DNA from: a bacterium
GTDB lineage: Bacteria > Babelota > Babeliae > Babelales > Vermiphilaceae
Assembly: GCA_016699125.1 (NCBI GenBank)
Contig: CP064961.1
Coordinates: 1,025,575-1,089,574 of the forward strand
Reading direction: 5' to 3'
DNA length: 64,000 nt
Below the pieces are notes generated by a model. It ran no database searches. It was not told the DNA's origin and saw only the letters and a list, made by a program, of their open reading frames with translations. Position numbers and translations under genes: made by a program. Shown here piece by piece: positions 15,905 to 24,849 of this stretch (position 1 is the stretch's first letter; each line of letters starts with the position of its first letter).

Positions 15905-18505
15905 TCACCAATCGTACGACATGCCAAAATGAACTTCACTTGCCGTTTCATCACGCGACCGATCGTTGCGATCTTTTCGTGGGTCAAGTTTGAAGCCCCA
16001 GTCGATGCGAACCGGCATTGGGCTGGTCAAACGGATACCAACGCCAACAGAGTGGCGATAGTCAAACTTATTTCCTTTGATGAATGCTTTGTCAGGATCA
16101 TCCACATATGGATTGTCCCAACCAGAACCTCCATCATAAAACACCACGCCTCGCATGCTGTAATCAGCTGTGATCGGAAATAGAAGCTCAGCGTTGACAA
16201 ATACGGCCTTTTTGGCACCGATGCCGGTATCATTCATAAATTTCGGGCCGATTTCGCCGAACCTAAATCCACGAACTGTTGCCGGTCCACCGATATGAAA
16301 CAGCTCTGCAAAGGGGATCGCTTTATTGTCAATTCTGTTAACTGCACCAAAAAATCCGTGCAGATGTAATATCAGATCATAATCTTCGATTAACGTTGTA
16401 TACCAGTGCGTATCGAACGAGACTTTGAAAAACCCGATCGCTTTCTCAAATGTTGGCACTGCGATTTTTGAAACCAGTTTCCATCTGTGTCCTTCACGTG
16501 CAAACATTGGATGGTTGCGCATGTCCTGTTCGACATTAAACGACCACCACATATATTCACCTTTGGTAAATGCTGAATCTAATATCGATTGATAGGTAGT
16601 AGTCTGCATTTTTTCAAGATCAGTTGCACCAAAAAGTCGTGCTTTGGGCCGTTTTTCATACGATACACTGTCAACGCCAACAGATGCCAACAGTTGTGTA
16701 TCATAAAACAGTCCCGTTTCTGAATGGGCAATATATCCAGTCGTCAGCGCACCACCGGTAATTTTTTCATGCACCGCTCCCGTTTCAAGGTTTCGCAACT
16801 CATCATAGGTTGGGCGTTTGTGATAAATATCCAGTGCGCCAAGTACCGGTTTATCAAACAACCACGGTTGCGCAATATGAAAGGCTAGTGTCTGTTCTTC
16901 GTGTGCCCATGATCCGGAAGCATTAACCTGCACACCGCTGCCGCCCCAGTTTGTATTTGCAAAATCAAGTTTGACAGTAAACCCGGATAACGGCGAACTT
17001 GAGTCAGTTCGGTTGCCACCGTATCCGATGTTAAGGCCGAAGTGCCCCGTTTTGACCTCTTTGACCATCAGATCAATATCTACCGTTTGGTCATCAAGTC
17101 GCTTGATTCTCCACTGCACTCCATCTTTTGGATCAAAATACCCAAGTGCTTGCACATTCTGCTTCGACTGTTGCAACAGTTTTTGTGTAATGTATTCACC
17201 TTCCTGTAAAAGCAGTTTCCGGCGAATGACACTGTCGTATGTTTTTTTATTTCCACGAATCGTTAGTCTGTTCAAAACCATTTTTTTGCCCTGCTCGATG
17301 GTAAAATGCACGGAAACGGTCTGCTCTTTTTCATTCGGGATAATGACCGGATCGACATGTGTGAAAATATAACCTTGGTGAGCAAAAAGGCTTTCTATGA
17401 GCTTGACTGCATTCATGACAGCCTGTCTTGAATAGATCTGTCCTTTTTCAATGCCAATTAATGCCAAAATATGCGCTTGGTCAAACTCCTGCGAGGAGTT
17501 GGCGCTTATTGAATCAAACGTAAATTTTTGTCCTTCTTGAATGGTAAACAGAAGATCCATGCTTTCAGTTTTTTCATCGATGATTGGTTCAACCTGTGTT
17601 ACTTTTGCATGAAAAAAACCGTTGTTCTGATAAAACTGCTCAAGCACCTGGGTGTCGCCATATTTTGCTCGTTCTTCATGATACGCACCAGTTTTATCAA
17701 GAAAAGAAAGAAGCCATTCCTCTTTGGTCAGTAAAATCGAACGTAGCGTTTTGTCTGAAAATGATTCATTACCTTTAAAACCTATTTTTTTAATAGCTGT
17801 TTTTTTGTGTTCTGCAATATGAAAGGTCACTGTTACATGATCTTCATCATCAAAAACAAACTCAGGCTTAATATTCGCAAAAAAATATCCCTTCTGTTTG
17901 TACAGCTGTTTTATTTTTAGCGCAAGCAACTGAGCATCCTGCGCATCTATTGAGCCGATTGATTCAATATCAACTTCTTTGAGAATATCTTTTGTTTGTA
18001 AAGCCTTATTTCCTGCCAACGCTATCTGCTTTACCTGTGGCTTTTCTTCAATCTGAATGATAATTTCAATCATGTCATTTTCAACAGGCTCAACCATTAC
18101 TTTAATAAAATGTAGCTTTTTAATGCCATGATACAGCTGTTTTATAAAAGGGGTAGGTTTGTAGATCATGCCAACTTTGTAGGGCACATAGATAAGAATG
18201 CCGCTTGATTCAATGTATCTGTTACCAACCACCCGAACGCGAGCAATTCGTTTGCCAATATATGGATTTGCAGTATAGTCAATAACGTTTTGAGCTTGCG
18301 TGACAACCTGATTTTCTTGTTCTGATTCTACCTGATCATGAGTTTCGTCCTCCTGTTCACCTTCAGTGTCATCATACAGTTGATCAAAAAGTGTTATATC
18401 TTCGTCCTGTTCAGTTATTTCGTTTAAAAGATTTTTATCTGTAGAAAGTATAGAACCAAAAAATATCATCCCAACCAAACACAGACTGTTCAATAGCTTC
18501 ATCAT
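15905..18505 (-). CDS. bamA: Outer-membrane protein assembly factor BamA (Omp85)
   Basis: 866 residues, close to the usual size. It inserts beta-barrel proteins into the outer membrane. A signal peptide (MMKLLNSLCLVGMIFFGSI) is followed by an acidic low-complexity stretch (residues about 28-70), POTRA-type repeats to about residue 490 (blocks such as ALAGNKALQTKDIL, GFKGNESFSDKTLR, TIRGNKKTYDSVIR), and a C-terminal barrel. The barrel contains the conserved VRGFRFGE (744-751) and ends in the aromatic residues YDW. AGGACT eight bases upstream supports the start. The acidic spacer after the signal peptide is unusual. Skp, LpxD or other common neighbours are not adjacent. Confidence 0.95.
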   Translation of the reverse strand: MMKLLNSLCLVGMIFFGSILSTDKNLLNEITEQDEDITLFDQLYDDTEGEQEDETHDQVESEQENQVVTQAQNVIDYTANPYIGKRIARVRVVGNRYIESSGILIYVPYKVGMIYKPTPFIKQLYHGIKKLHFIKVMVEPVENDMIEIIIQIEEKPQVKQIALAGNKALQTKDILKEVDIESIGSIDAQDAQLLALKIKQLYKQKGYFFANIKPEFVFDDEDHVTVTFHIAEHKKTAIKKIGFKGNESFSDKTLRSILLTKEEWLLSFLDKTGAYHEERAKYGDTQVLEQFYQNNGFFHAKVTQVEPIIDEKTESMDLLFTIQEGQKFTFDSISANSSQEFDQAHILALIGIEKGQIYSRQAVMNAVKLIESLFAHQGYIFTHVDPVIIPNEKEQTVSVHFTIEQGKKMVLNRLTIRGNKKTYDSVIRRKLLLQEGEYITQKLLQQSKQNVQALGYFDPKDGVQWRIKRLDDQTVDIDLMVKEVKTGHFGLNIGYGGNRTDSSSPLSGFTVKLDFANTNWGGSGVQVNASGSWAHEEQTLAFHIAQPWLFDKPVLGALDIYHKRPTYDELRNLETGAVHEKITGGALTTGYIAHSETGLFYDTQLLASVGVDSVSYEKRPKARLFGATDLEKMQTTTYQSILDSAFTKGEYMWWSFNVEQDMRNHPMFAREGHRWKLVSKIAVPTFEKAIGFFKVSFDTHWYTTLIEDYDLILHLHGFFGAVNRIDNKAIPFAELFHIGGPATVRGFRFGEIGPKFMNDTGIGAKKAVFVNAELLFPITADYSMRGVVFYDGGSGWDNPYVDDPDKAFIKGNKFDYRHSVGVGIRLTSPMPVRIDWGFKLDPRKDRNDRSRDETASEVHFGMSYDW

Positions 18506-18704
18506 TCTTAAAGTCCTACTACGATCACGAATATCTCATTTTACAAGTATATATGCATCTTAATTCTCGCCAAGATTCTCTTTTAAAGAATCATCAGGAT
18601 AAGATTAGCATGCTTGTAAAAATTGACTAGACTGACCTTTCATCATCTAGCTTTAAGAATTTTACTTTTACCAAAGAAGAAACGTATGAGTTGGTTTGAC
18701 CAGT

Positions 18705-19778
18705 TCAAGAAAAATAGGATTGCATTGACTGTAGTTTATTCTGTATATCCAACTGATTATACATCGCACATAACAAAACGCGACCATCATAATGCTCAAA
18801 AAGCAACAATAAACAGACCCAGAAAAATGGATTATTCATGGAATACCAATGCCAATAAGTTTGTAGGTTTTGAAATTTGATCGGATTGTCAAGCTGATTC
18901 TCTTGTTTAAATTCTTCTTGAATGCCCGGTTGTTGCAAATCCTGCTTTTCTGAAAGTAACAGTATTTTTTTGCTAATATCTTTTCTCCAATCAGCCAAAG
19001 CGCCGAGCTGTTCTTCTATTGTTACGATTGCATCTAAACATTTTAACATTGTTTTATTGAGTTTTTCAACTTCAGGTCCATAGGTAGCAATATTTTTGTA
19101 AGGCTCATTCAATAGCTGCTTGAAATTAAAAAAATTTGTTTCCAAACTAGTTAATCTTTTTCGTTCATCTTTTCTTTCTGTCCGTAATTTTTCAATAATT
19201 GCTTCCGAAGATATTTTCAGGGTTGCATAATCCCTTTTTAATTTTGTGATGTCAAGTTCTATCTCGTCTATTAAATCGAATACTGTTTTTCTAACTACCT
19301 CCTTTACATTAGCCATAAATTCGTCAATTCGTTGCTGGGCAGTCTCACTACTCTCTCCTTCGCCATCAGAGGCGCTTTCGTATTCTTGAGATGATGTTAT
19401 TTGTGAATCGGCTTCTGTTTCAACCTCAGAAGTATTGTCTTGTGTTTTGGTTGGTAACTCAAGTTTTGGTACTATTAGCTTTTCTTGCTCAGACATTAAA
19501 GAGGATGCATCAAGCTTTTTTTCAGGTGTAACATTTAGATTATCTACAACAACTTTCAGGCTACCCTGGCTGAATCGCCGAGCCTCACCACGTTGCAAAA
19601 AGGGTCTTTGTGGATTTGGCCTTTGTGCTTGAGTCAAACTACGTGCATTTTCTCGTGTCAGGTTGCTTGCAGGATTTGCAGAAAAGGCAGACAAATCTGA
19701 AGGAGTCTGAGATGAGAATAGGTCAAAAATAGCTAATACAAAAACAAAAAAATATAAAAACTTATTTAAAACCTTCAT
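18705..19778 (-). CDS. Exported coiled-coil protein with C-terminal membrane anchor
   Basis: 357 residues from ATG 19778, which has GTGGAG just upstream and opens into a signal peptide (MKVLNKFLYFFVFVLAIFDL); the ATG at 19796 is less likely. Residues about 25-150 are low-complexity and disordered, and residues about 155-290 are a long charged coiled coil. A hydrophobic segment near the C-terminus (NNPFFWVCLLLLFEHYDG, about 320-337) precedes a short tail. It shares this layout with the next gene upstream (19943-20626), whose anchor begins KNPCLWISIFLGLYV, so the two are probably paralogs. Unknown function. Confidence 0.65.
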   Translation of the reverse strand: MKVLNKFLYFFVFVLAIFDLFSSQTPSDLSAFSANPASNLTRENARSLTQAQRPNPQRPFLQRGEARRFSQGSLKVVVDNLNVTPEKKLDASSLMSEQEKLIVPKLELPTKTQDNTSEVETEADSQITSSQEYESASDGEGESSETAQQRIDEFMANVKEVVRKTVFDLIDEIELDITKLKRDYATLKISSEAIIEKLRTERKDERKRLTSLETNFFNFKQLLNEPYKNIATYGPEVEKLNKTMLKCLDAIVTIEEQLGALADWRKDISKKILLLSEKQDLQQPGIQEEFKQENQLDNPIKFQNLQTYWHWYSMNNPFFWVCLLLLFEHYDGRVLLCAMYNQLDIQNKLQSMQSYFS

Positions 19779-19942
19779 AGTTCTCCACATCTTCATAAAC
19801 CTTGCGCTCTACTTCAGTGCAATCATACCAAACTGTGTGAGCAAAAATAAAGACATGAGCAAACAAGGCTTAAAAAATGGGGAGTTGCAGCGTCACCGCA
19901 GTTGATCCGTCAACGCCCTGACTGTCAGAATGGGCTTGATGA

Positions 19943-20626
19943 TCATCTGAATGAAGGAAATGGACATGGAATATTGAGCTGCGCACGAATTGCTCGCTGT
20001 TCTAAGCTGTTGTATATTACATACAATCCAAGGAAAATACTGATCCATAAACACGGATTTTTATACGAAAATCCATTAGATGTTTCAATTTTAGCTACAC
20101 GGGCAGATAATGTTTGAAATTGTTGATTCAAAAAAATAAGTTGTTCATTAAGCTGAACGATTTCATTATAAACGTTAAGTACTTTGCAGAAATTTGAAGC
20201 ATCTACCCTATTAAAGTTTTGCTGCATCTGCGTTTCTAACTCCAGAACCTTTTTTTTTAAATCAGAAATATCATCTTTTAACTTATTGTTAATGGCGTTG
20301 TCTATACGCTTCTGCTGAGCAGAACGTTCAGAAGTCTTGCGTTCATTTTCTTCATTATCCTGATCTTTCCGTGGCATCGCCTCTTTAAAAGATAATGTAT
20401 CATTCGATGGAAAACGATCATCTAATTGGTCAGTTTGATATTCAATATTCCAGTGCTTATAGGGTTTTTTTTTATTTTTCAAAAGATACAACTTGTTACC
20501 TTGTATTGTAGCACTACTTATTATACTTTTTTCTAGTGCATTCTTTTCTTCCGACCCACGTACTACCAAACTACCAAACATCACTGGCAGAAAACATAAG
20601 TATAAAAAAGTTTTTTTTGTTATCAT
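19943..20626 (-). CDS. Exported coiled-coil protein with C-terminal membrane anchor (smaller paralog)
   Basis: 227 residues. A signal peptide (LYLCFLPVMFGSLVVRGS), a charged middle, a coiled coil from about residue 105 to 180 (heptad-like DDISDLKKKVLELETQMQQ) and a C-terminal hydrophobic segment (LWISIFLGLYVIYNSL) followed by a short tail. Same order of elements as 18705-19778. The start has no recognisable ribosome binding site. No domain family identified. Confidence 0.6.
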   Translation of the reverse strand: MITKKTFLYLCFLPVMFGSLVVRGSEEKNALEKSIISSATIQGNKLYLLKNKKKPYKHWNIEYQTDQLDDRFPSNDTLSFKEAMPRKDQDNEENERKTSERSAQQKRIDNAINNKLKDDISDLKKKVLELETQMQQNFNRVDASNFCKVLNVYNEIVQLNEQLIFLNQQFQTLSARVAKIETSNGFSYKNPCLWISIFLGLYVIYNSLEQRAIRAQLNIPCPFPSFR

Positions 20627-20721
20627 TTTATTTATCGTATCTTTTTAAAATTTAATACATATTTGTCATGCCGATCTCAAGGTGGAGTCTAACAGATTAT
20701 TCTTTTAAAAAAAAGCTTTTT

Positions 20722-20730
20722 TGTTACAAT
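20722..20730 (+). promoter_or_regulatory. Possible extended -10 promoter of cysS
   Basis: TGTTACAAT is an extended -10 element (TG, one base, TACAAT) about 34 bases before the cysS ATG. No good -35 is seen. Confidence 0.35.
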
Positions 20731-20763
20731 GAAAAAAGATGAACTCATTTTTCAAGGATTTTC

Positions 20764-22104
20764 ATGATTCTGATTACCAACAGCATGACCGGAAAAAAGC
20801 AGCCGTTGCGGCTTGTCAACAATCACGTGACCATGTACGTGTGTGGCATCACGCCGTACGACAAAGCACATATCGGGCACGGCAGATGTTACATCTCGTT
20901 TGATGTGCTATTCAGACTGTTACAATGCGTTGGGTATCAGGTCAACTACTGCAGAAATATCACCGACATCGATGACAAACTGCTTGTCAAAGCGCAGCAG
21001 CTGCATGGTGATCGCATGAGATATCATGAAGTTGCAACACGTTATTTTAACGACTACAAAGACGTGATGAAAGTACTGGGCGTCTGTGATCCGACGCATG
21101 AACCACGTGTCACCGATCACATCGAAGAGATTATCGATTTTATAACACAGTTGATCAACAAAGGGCATGCATATCAAGTCGAAAATGACGTGTATTTTGC
21201 AATCGACACATACTCCGACTACGGCGCACTTTCAAAACAGAAGGTGGAAGCAACACAGGCGGGCGCACGAGTTACCGTGCGAGATCAGAAAAAAAATCCG
21301 GCCGACTTTGTTTTGTGGAAATCTGAGTCAGAACAGACCTTTTGGCAAAGCCCGTGGGGTAACGGCCGTCCCGGATGGCACATTGAATGTTCAGCACTGG
21401 CTGCAACGTATCTGGGTGAACATATCGACATTCATGCGGGTGGACTGGATCTGATTTTTCCACACCATGAAAATGAACGTGCGCAATCAGAAGCATTGTT
21501 TGGCGCTCCGTTTGCACACTGCTGGATGCACAACGGCCTGGTCACCGTTAATCATGAAAAGATGTCGAAATCGGTCGGCAACTTTATCACGCTTGAGGAT
21601 ATTTTGAAAAAGTATGACCCGATGGTTTTGCGGTACTACTTTTTGACCTTTCATTACAGCTCACCGGCCGAATTCAACCGCCAAGGCATGGACGCTGCGC
21701 AAAAAAGCTATGAAAAAATCACAAAATGGACACAAAGCACAGGCGTCGACCGGCATCAATCGCTCACGTTTAGCGACACACAGATCACCGAATGGACCAA
21801 AAAGCTTTTCAACTGTTTGTGCGACGACCTGAACACGGCTGCTTTTATCGGCCAGCTGTTTGAATACCTCAAAACAGACGCGCAAGACAAAACTGAAATG
21901 AAAGTCATTGTGTTAATGATTGTCCATCTTTTGGGCCTCACGCTGGAGCCTGTTAATCAAAGCACTGTTGAAATAACAGAACAGATCAAAGAGCTGCTTG
22001 ATCAACGGGAACAGGCACGACTTGCAAAAGATTGGAAAAAGGCTGATGAGTTGCGTGAACTTCTGTTGCAACATGGAGTTACGGTACATGATAAAAAAAC
22101 ATGA
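20764..22104 (+). CDS. cysS: Cysteine-tRNA ligase
   Basis: 446 residues; charges tRNA-Cys. HIGH at 36-39 and KMSKS at 266-270 are the class I synthetase ATP-binding motifs. Cys27, Cys209, His234 and Glu238 are the zinc ligands that select cysteine, at nearly the same positions as in the E. coli enzyme. AAGGA nine bases upstream supports the ATG. It is slightly shorter at the C-terminus than the roughly 460-residue E. coli enzyme. Base composition is more GC-rich than in the surrounding orphan genes, as expected of a conserved gene. A small secreted orphan follows after 26 bp. Confidence 0.97.
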   Translation: MILITNSMTGKKQPLRLVNNHVTMYVCGITPYDKAHIGHGRCYISFDVLFRLLQCVGYQVNYCRNITDIDDKLLVKAQQLHGDRMRYHEVATRYFNDYKDVMKVLGVCDPTHEPRVTDHIEEIIDFITQLINKGHAYQVENDVYFAIDTYSDYGALSKQKVEATQAGARVTVRDQKKNPADFVLWKSESEQTFWQSPWGNGRPGWHIECSALAATYLGEHIDIHAGGLDLIFPHHENERAQSEALFGAPFAHCWMHNGLVTVNHEKMSKSVGNFITLEDILKKYDPMVLRYYFLTFHYSSPAEFNRQGMDAAQKSYEKITKWTQSTGVDRHQSLTFSDTQITEWTKKLFNCLCDDLNTAAFIGQLFEYLKTDAQDKTEMKVIVLMIVHLLGLTLEPVNQSTVEITEQIKELLDQREQARLAKDWKKADELRELLLQHGVTVHDKKT

Positions 22105-22130
22105 GACAGAAAGAATAGAAGGATATCTAG

Positions 22131-22529
22131 ATGAATGTAAAATACAGCTTTTGGAAGTCTAAAATCTTATTTTTATTGATTTTTGCCGCGCATACACAAC
22201 GGGGCGCTGGAATGGACAGATTTATTAATTGTTGTACGCAAACCATACGGGATGGGAGCTATGCATTCCCGATTGCAATGGTATTTGGGGGAAACCTGGT
22301 GTTTTCGGGCTGGGAAGCAATAAAAAAGGACGCACTACTGAATGAAAGCTGCCACACGAAAGTGTTCCTAAGTAAACTTACAAATAGTACGACACACTCA
22401 CCAACATTCGCTTTAATAGTAACCACGCTCTTGGGAGATTATTTTTTTGGTGGAAACGGTCTAAACATGCAACTGCTGGCGACATATACACTAGGAACTG
22501 GTGTGGCGCTTTATGTAAAGAAGAAATAG
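22131..22529 (+). CDS. Small exported or membrane protein of unknown function
   Basis: 132 residues. An N-terminal signal-like segment (SKILFLLIFAAHTQRGAG), then hydrophobic stretches around residues 45-60 and 90-128 (FALIVTTLLGDYFF, LLATYTLGTGVALYV). Four cysteines (two adjacent, CC, at 34-35). GAAGGATAT precedes the ATG. It is 26 bp downstream of cysS and may be read through from it. No family recognised. Confidence 0.6.
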   Translation: MNVKYSFWKSKILFLLIFAAHTQRGAGMDRFINCCTQTIRDGSYAFPIAMVFGGNLVFSGWEAIKKDALLNESCHTKVFLSKLTNSTTHSPTFALIVTTLLGDYFFGGNGLNMQLLATYTLGTGVALYVKKK

Positions 22530-23211
22530 GTGTTTACCCATAAAGATACTGAGAGCCTAAGAAGATTTTTGCTTTGCAACAACCCATGTCCCTCTTCTAA
22601 GTCAGGGTATATTCCTCTTGATCCTAAAGACCATTTTCTCCAGTGGATCGACTTTATCGTACCAGTTGGTGTCAGCGCTGCACATATCTGGATGAATAGA
22701 TAACAATAGCTGAACCAAAAAGGTACGAATTTTAAAAATCTGGTTAAAACAACCGTGTATTCGATATATTGTTAGCTGTATTTACGTTGTTTCCACCAAA
22801 GTCTTTACTGATCATAAACATATTTTTCTATTTTTTTGCCGCTCCTTCGACAGCGACACGCTTCGCTCTCAACCTAATCTTATAAAAAACAGTCTTCGAA
22901 TAAACAAACACTGACATTCACGAAACAACAGACGCAATCTTGAAAAAAGTAAGTAAAGTGAAGCAAGGATCACCTTTTTGCAATTATCAATTGGTAATAG
23001 TTTAACGAAAAATGCTTTAATATAAAAATATTTGAAGTGCTAATGAATGTTACAATTTGTATTGACAATTTACAAAATAGTATGCATAATCTTTTGCGCA
23101 TAAGCTGTTTGAAATAAAAAAATATAAACAGATAGGCTTTATTTGTGCTGCTTACTTAGTTCAATCTCTATTTGTAACATAATATACTTTAAATGAAAGG
23201 GTTTTTCGCTC
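22530..23211. other. Long intergenic region with degraded mobile DNA
   Basis: About 680 bases without a real gene. Bases 22588-22703 are open on the plus strand and end in SAAHIWMNR before a stop, which looks like the degraded C-terminal tail of an IS5-type transposase, although weakly. Copy A of a hairpin repeat follows at 22741-22797. The rest, up to the AT-rich 23030-23200 stretch that must hold the promoter of the next gene, shows nothing I can name. Confidence 0.5.
22741..22797. repeat. Hairpin repeat, copy A
   Basis: The pattern AACAACCGTGTATTCGATATATT, then about 15 variable bases, then GTTGTTTCCACC resembles 23849-23905 closely. The right arm GTTGTTTCCAC is intact; the left arm is partly degraded (TTAAAACAACC). 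The two copies bracket the gene at 23212-23775. Confidence 0.6.
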
Positions 23212-23775
23212 ATGTCAATAACATTCCATCAACTACACAAACAGAAAACAAAAATGGTATTTTCGCTTTTAGGTTTGATTCTTGAACAACAAGCTTGGTC
23301 TATGATACTAAGACATGGTAATCATGAATTTCAGCATGTACCAAAAGAAAACACCGTTTATTGGTTTACAAAAAGAGAAAGTCCGAATGGAGAAATGAAG
23401 TCGTATATAACAGAAAAGTATACTTATAACCCCTTCAACTTGGAAAATACTTCTGACAATTCCAGTTTGGAAGAGGGAGAAATTTTACCGCATTCTTATT
23501 CTGAAAAAACTACGTTCAACATGGATAAGTTCAATGATTTAATCAGTACACATGGGCCATTACTTCAGTTATTTGCAAATAATAGGTATAAATTTGGACT
23601 AAAGGATCATGACGTAGCTTTGTACCAGCAGAACTTTCAAGCTATTAAAAACACGGGTCGACCAGATTTCGCAAGAACCACAATAATAAAGCTTATGGAT
23701 GAAAGTCCCTATCGAAGTGTTCTCTTTGCAGCTCTGTCTATGGATGCTTTAGAACCGATACATAAGAAGAACTAA
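23212..23775 (+). CDS. Protein of unknown function with signal-like N-terminus
   Basis: 187 residues. A basic start (HKQKTKM) and hydrophobic segment (VFSLLGLILEQQAWS) resemble a signal peptide. An acidic stretch follows around residues 80-92 (NSSLEEGEIL), then a helical C-terminal half. AAAGGG about ten bases upstream supports ATG 23212. No family recognised. An IS tail relic follows right after its stop, and hairpin repeats lie on both sides, so the gene may have been moved or flanked by transposition. Confidence 0.55.
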   Translation: MSITFHQLHKQKTKMVFSLLGLILEQQAWSMILRHGNHEFQHVPKENTVYWFTKRESPNGEMKSYITEKYTYNPFNLENTSDNSSLEEGEILPHSYSEKTTFNMDKFNDLISTHGPLLQLFANNRYKFGLKDHDVALYQQNFQAIKNTGRPDFARTTIIKLMDESPYRSVLFAALSMDALEPIHKKN

Positions 23776-23789
23776 CAGACAGGCTTCTA

Positions 23790-23862
23790 CTTCAACTGCT
23801 TCTACAAAAAGCTATACTTGAAGCTTTTGTGTGCGTACTAATTAAATCTAGTGGAAACAACC
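23790..23862 (+). mobile_element. Relic of the 3' end of an IS5-type element
   Basis: Bases 23813-23850 match the last part of the intact-length IS at 889-1756: both have TTGAAGCTTTT, a short variable stretch, then TACTAATTAAAT and a terminal GGAxACxACC. Translation gives LYLKLLCAY and a stop, compared with IWLKLLCPTN and a stop in the IS. No upstream transposase remains. The outer end AGTGGAAACAACC differs from the IS at 889, so it belonged to a related but distinct element. Confidence 0.6.
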
Positions 23863-23905
23863 GTATTTGATATATTTTTTATCTGTGTGCAGGTTGTTTC
23901 CACTT
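23849..23905. repeat. Hairpin repeat, copy B
   Basis: Perfect 12-bp arms, 23851-23862 (GTGGAAACAACC) and 23892-23903 (GGTTGTTTCCAC), around a 29-base loop. The left arm coincides with the end of the IS relic. It sits between convergent genes and is followed by TTTT, so it could also serve as a weak terminator. It resembles copy A at 22741-22797. Confidence 0.65.
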
Positions 23906-23913
23906 TTACAATA

Positions 23914-24576
23914 TCATTCACCAAATAATAGTAATTCAGCAATTGCAGAAAAAAGCTTTGCGGGAGCAAAAATGAATGTTTTGAAAAGGGTCTTTTTGCT
24001 GACTGCCTCTTTAAAAACAGTCTGGTCGTTATGACAAGACTGTGACGGAACGGTTAAGCTGAAAAATTGATTCCCGTACGATTTTCGCATATCATATTTT
24101 TGATACATAATAGTACGATCAAGCGAAGCTAGGTTTTGCTGCTGTTCTACAATATGTGGTTTTTCGTTAGGAAGGTCTTCGTTTTTTGCTAGATCTGCTT
24201 TTTTATTCTCAGAATACTCTTCCATTACATATATTTTTTTAAAATCGGCTGCTTGTTTATTATGCATCCATGCATTAGCAAACAATAGAACACCTATTCG
24301 TGGCAATATAGCTCCACCTTTTTGTGATACTGTTTGTTTCATGCTCAATGGTAGTTTTTCAATATTGCATTGTGATCCGACCAATTTAAGTATGGCTACA
24401 CCAAGCAAAACTGTAAGATTCAAGTCTCGCATTTCTTCATGATTTTTTTCACCAATCAAACAGGTTTCTTTGGTGGGTTCCTCAATCGTAATGCGTGTCT
24501 GGTTATGATGGGATGGATGGCAAACAGTGATTAAGAATAGGTGAGCAACTACATATGACAGGTACTTTTTATTCAT
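23914..24576 (-). CDS. Exported protein of unknown function
   Basis: 220 residues with an N-terminal signal peptide (LSYVVAHLFLITVCHPS), a hydrophobic stretch at about 50-65 (LNLTVLLGVAILKLVGS) and another at about 88-105, then a charged, probably soluble region and a hydrophobic C-terminus (FAPAKLFSAIAELLLFGE). AGGG upstream of ATG 24576 is a moderate ribosome binding site. No family recognised. It converges on the plus-strand gene 23212-23775 across the hairpin repeat. Confidence 0.6.
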   Translation of the reverse strand: MNKKYLSYVVAHLFLITVCHPSHHNQTRITIEEPTKETCLIGEKNHEEMRDLNLTVLLGVAILKLVGSQCNIEKLPLSMKQTVSQKGGAILPRIGVLLFANAWMHNKQAADFKKIYVMEEYSENKKADLAKNEDLPNEKPHIVEQQQNLASLDRTIMYQKYDMRKSYGNQFFSLTVPSQSCHNDQTVFKEAVSKKTLFKTFIFAPAKLFSAIAELLLFGE

Positions 24577-24777
24577 AGACGGACCCTAAAAAAAGGAGTT
24601 ACAAAATAGTTATAGAAATACGTAAACTAAGATTTTATAGTTTGATCGATATACTATTGATCTTACAGGTTAATTGACCGGTCATCAAGTTTTAACTTAG
24701 ATTCCTTAAATAGAAAATCCTTATTTTTAATGTAAACAAACTGTGAGGCGATTTAAATCTTAATATTTTTAAATAAA

Positions 24778-24808
24778 TTGACTTTGTATTATATATTTTT
24801 TGTATAAT
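24778..24808 (+). promoter_or_regulatory. Possible promoter of the LigD-like pair
   Basis: TTGACT at 24778-24783 and TATAAT at 24803-24808 with a 19-base spacer, longer than ideal. The transcript would start about 35 bases before ATG 24850. Confidence 0.35.
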
Positions 24809-24849
24809 ATAATACAGATATGAATTATAAACATTAGAAGACCCACTTT

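Noticed and set aside
16971..17372. 133-codon plus-strand frame inside bamA
   Set aside because: Shadow of the POTRA/barrel coding region; no homology or ribosome binding site.
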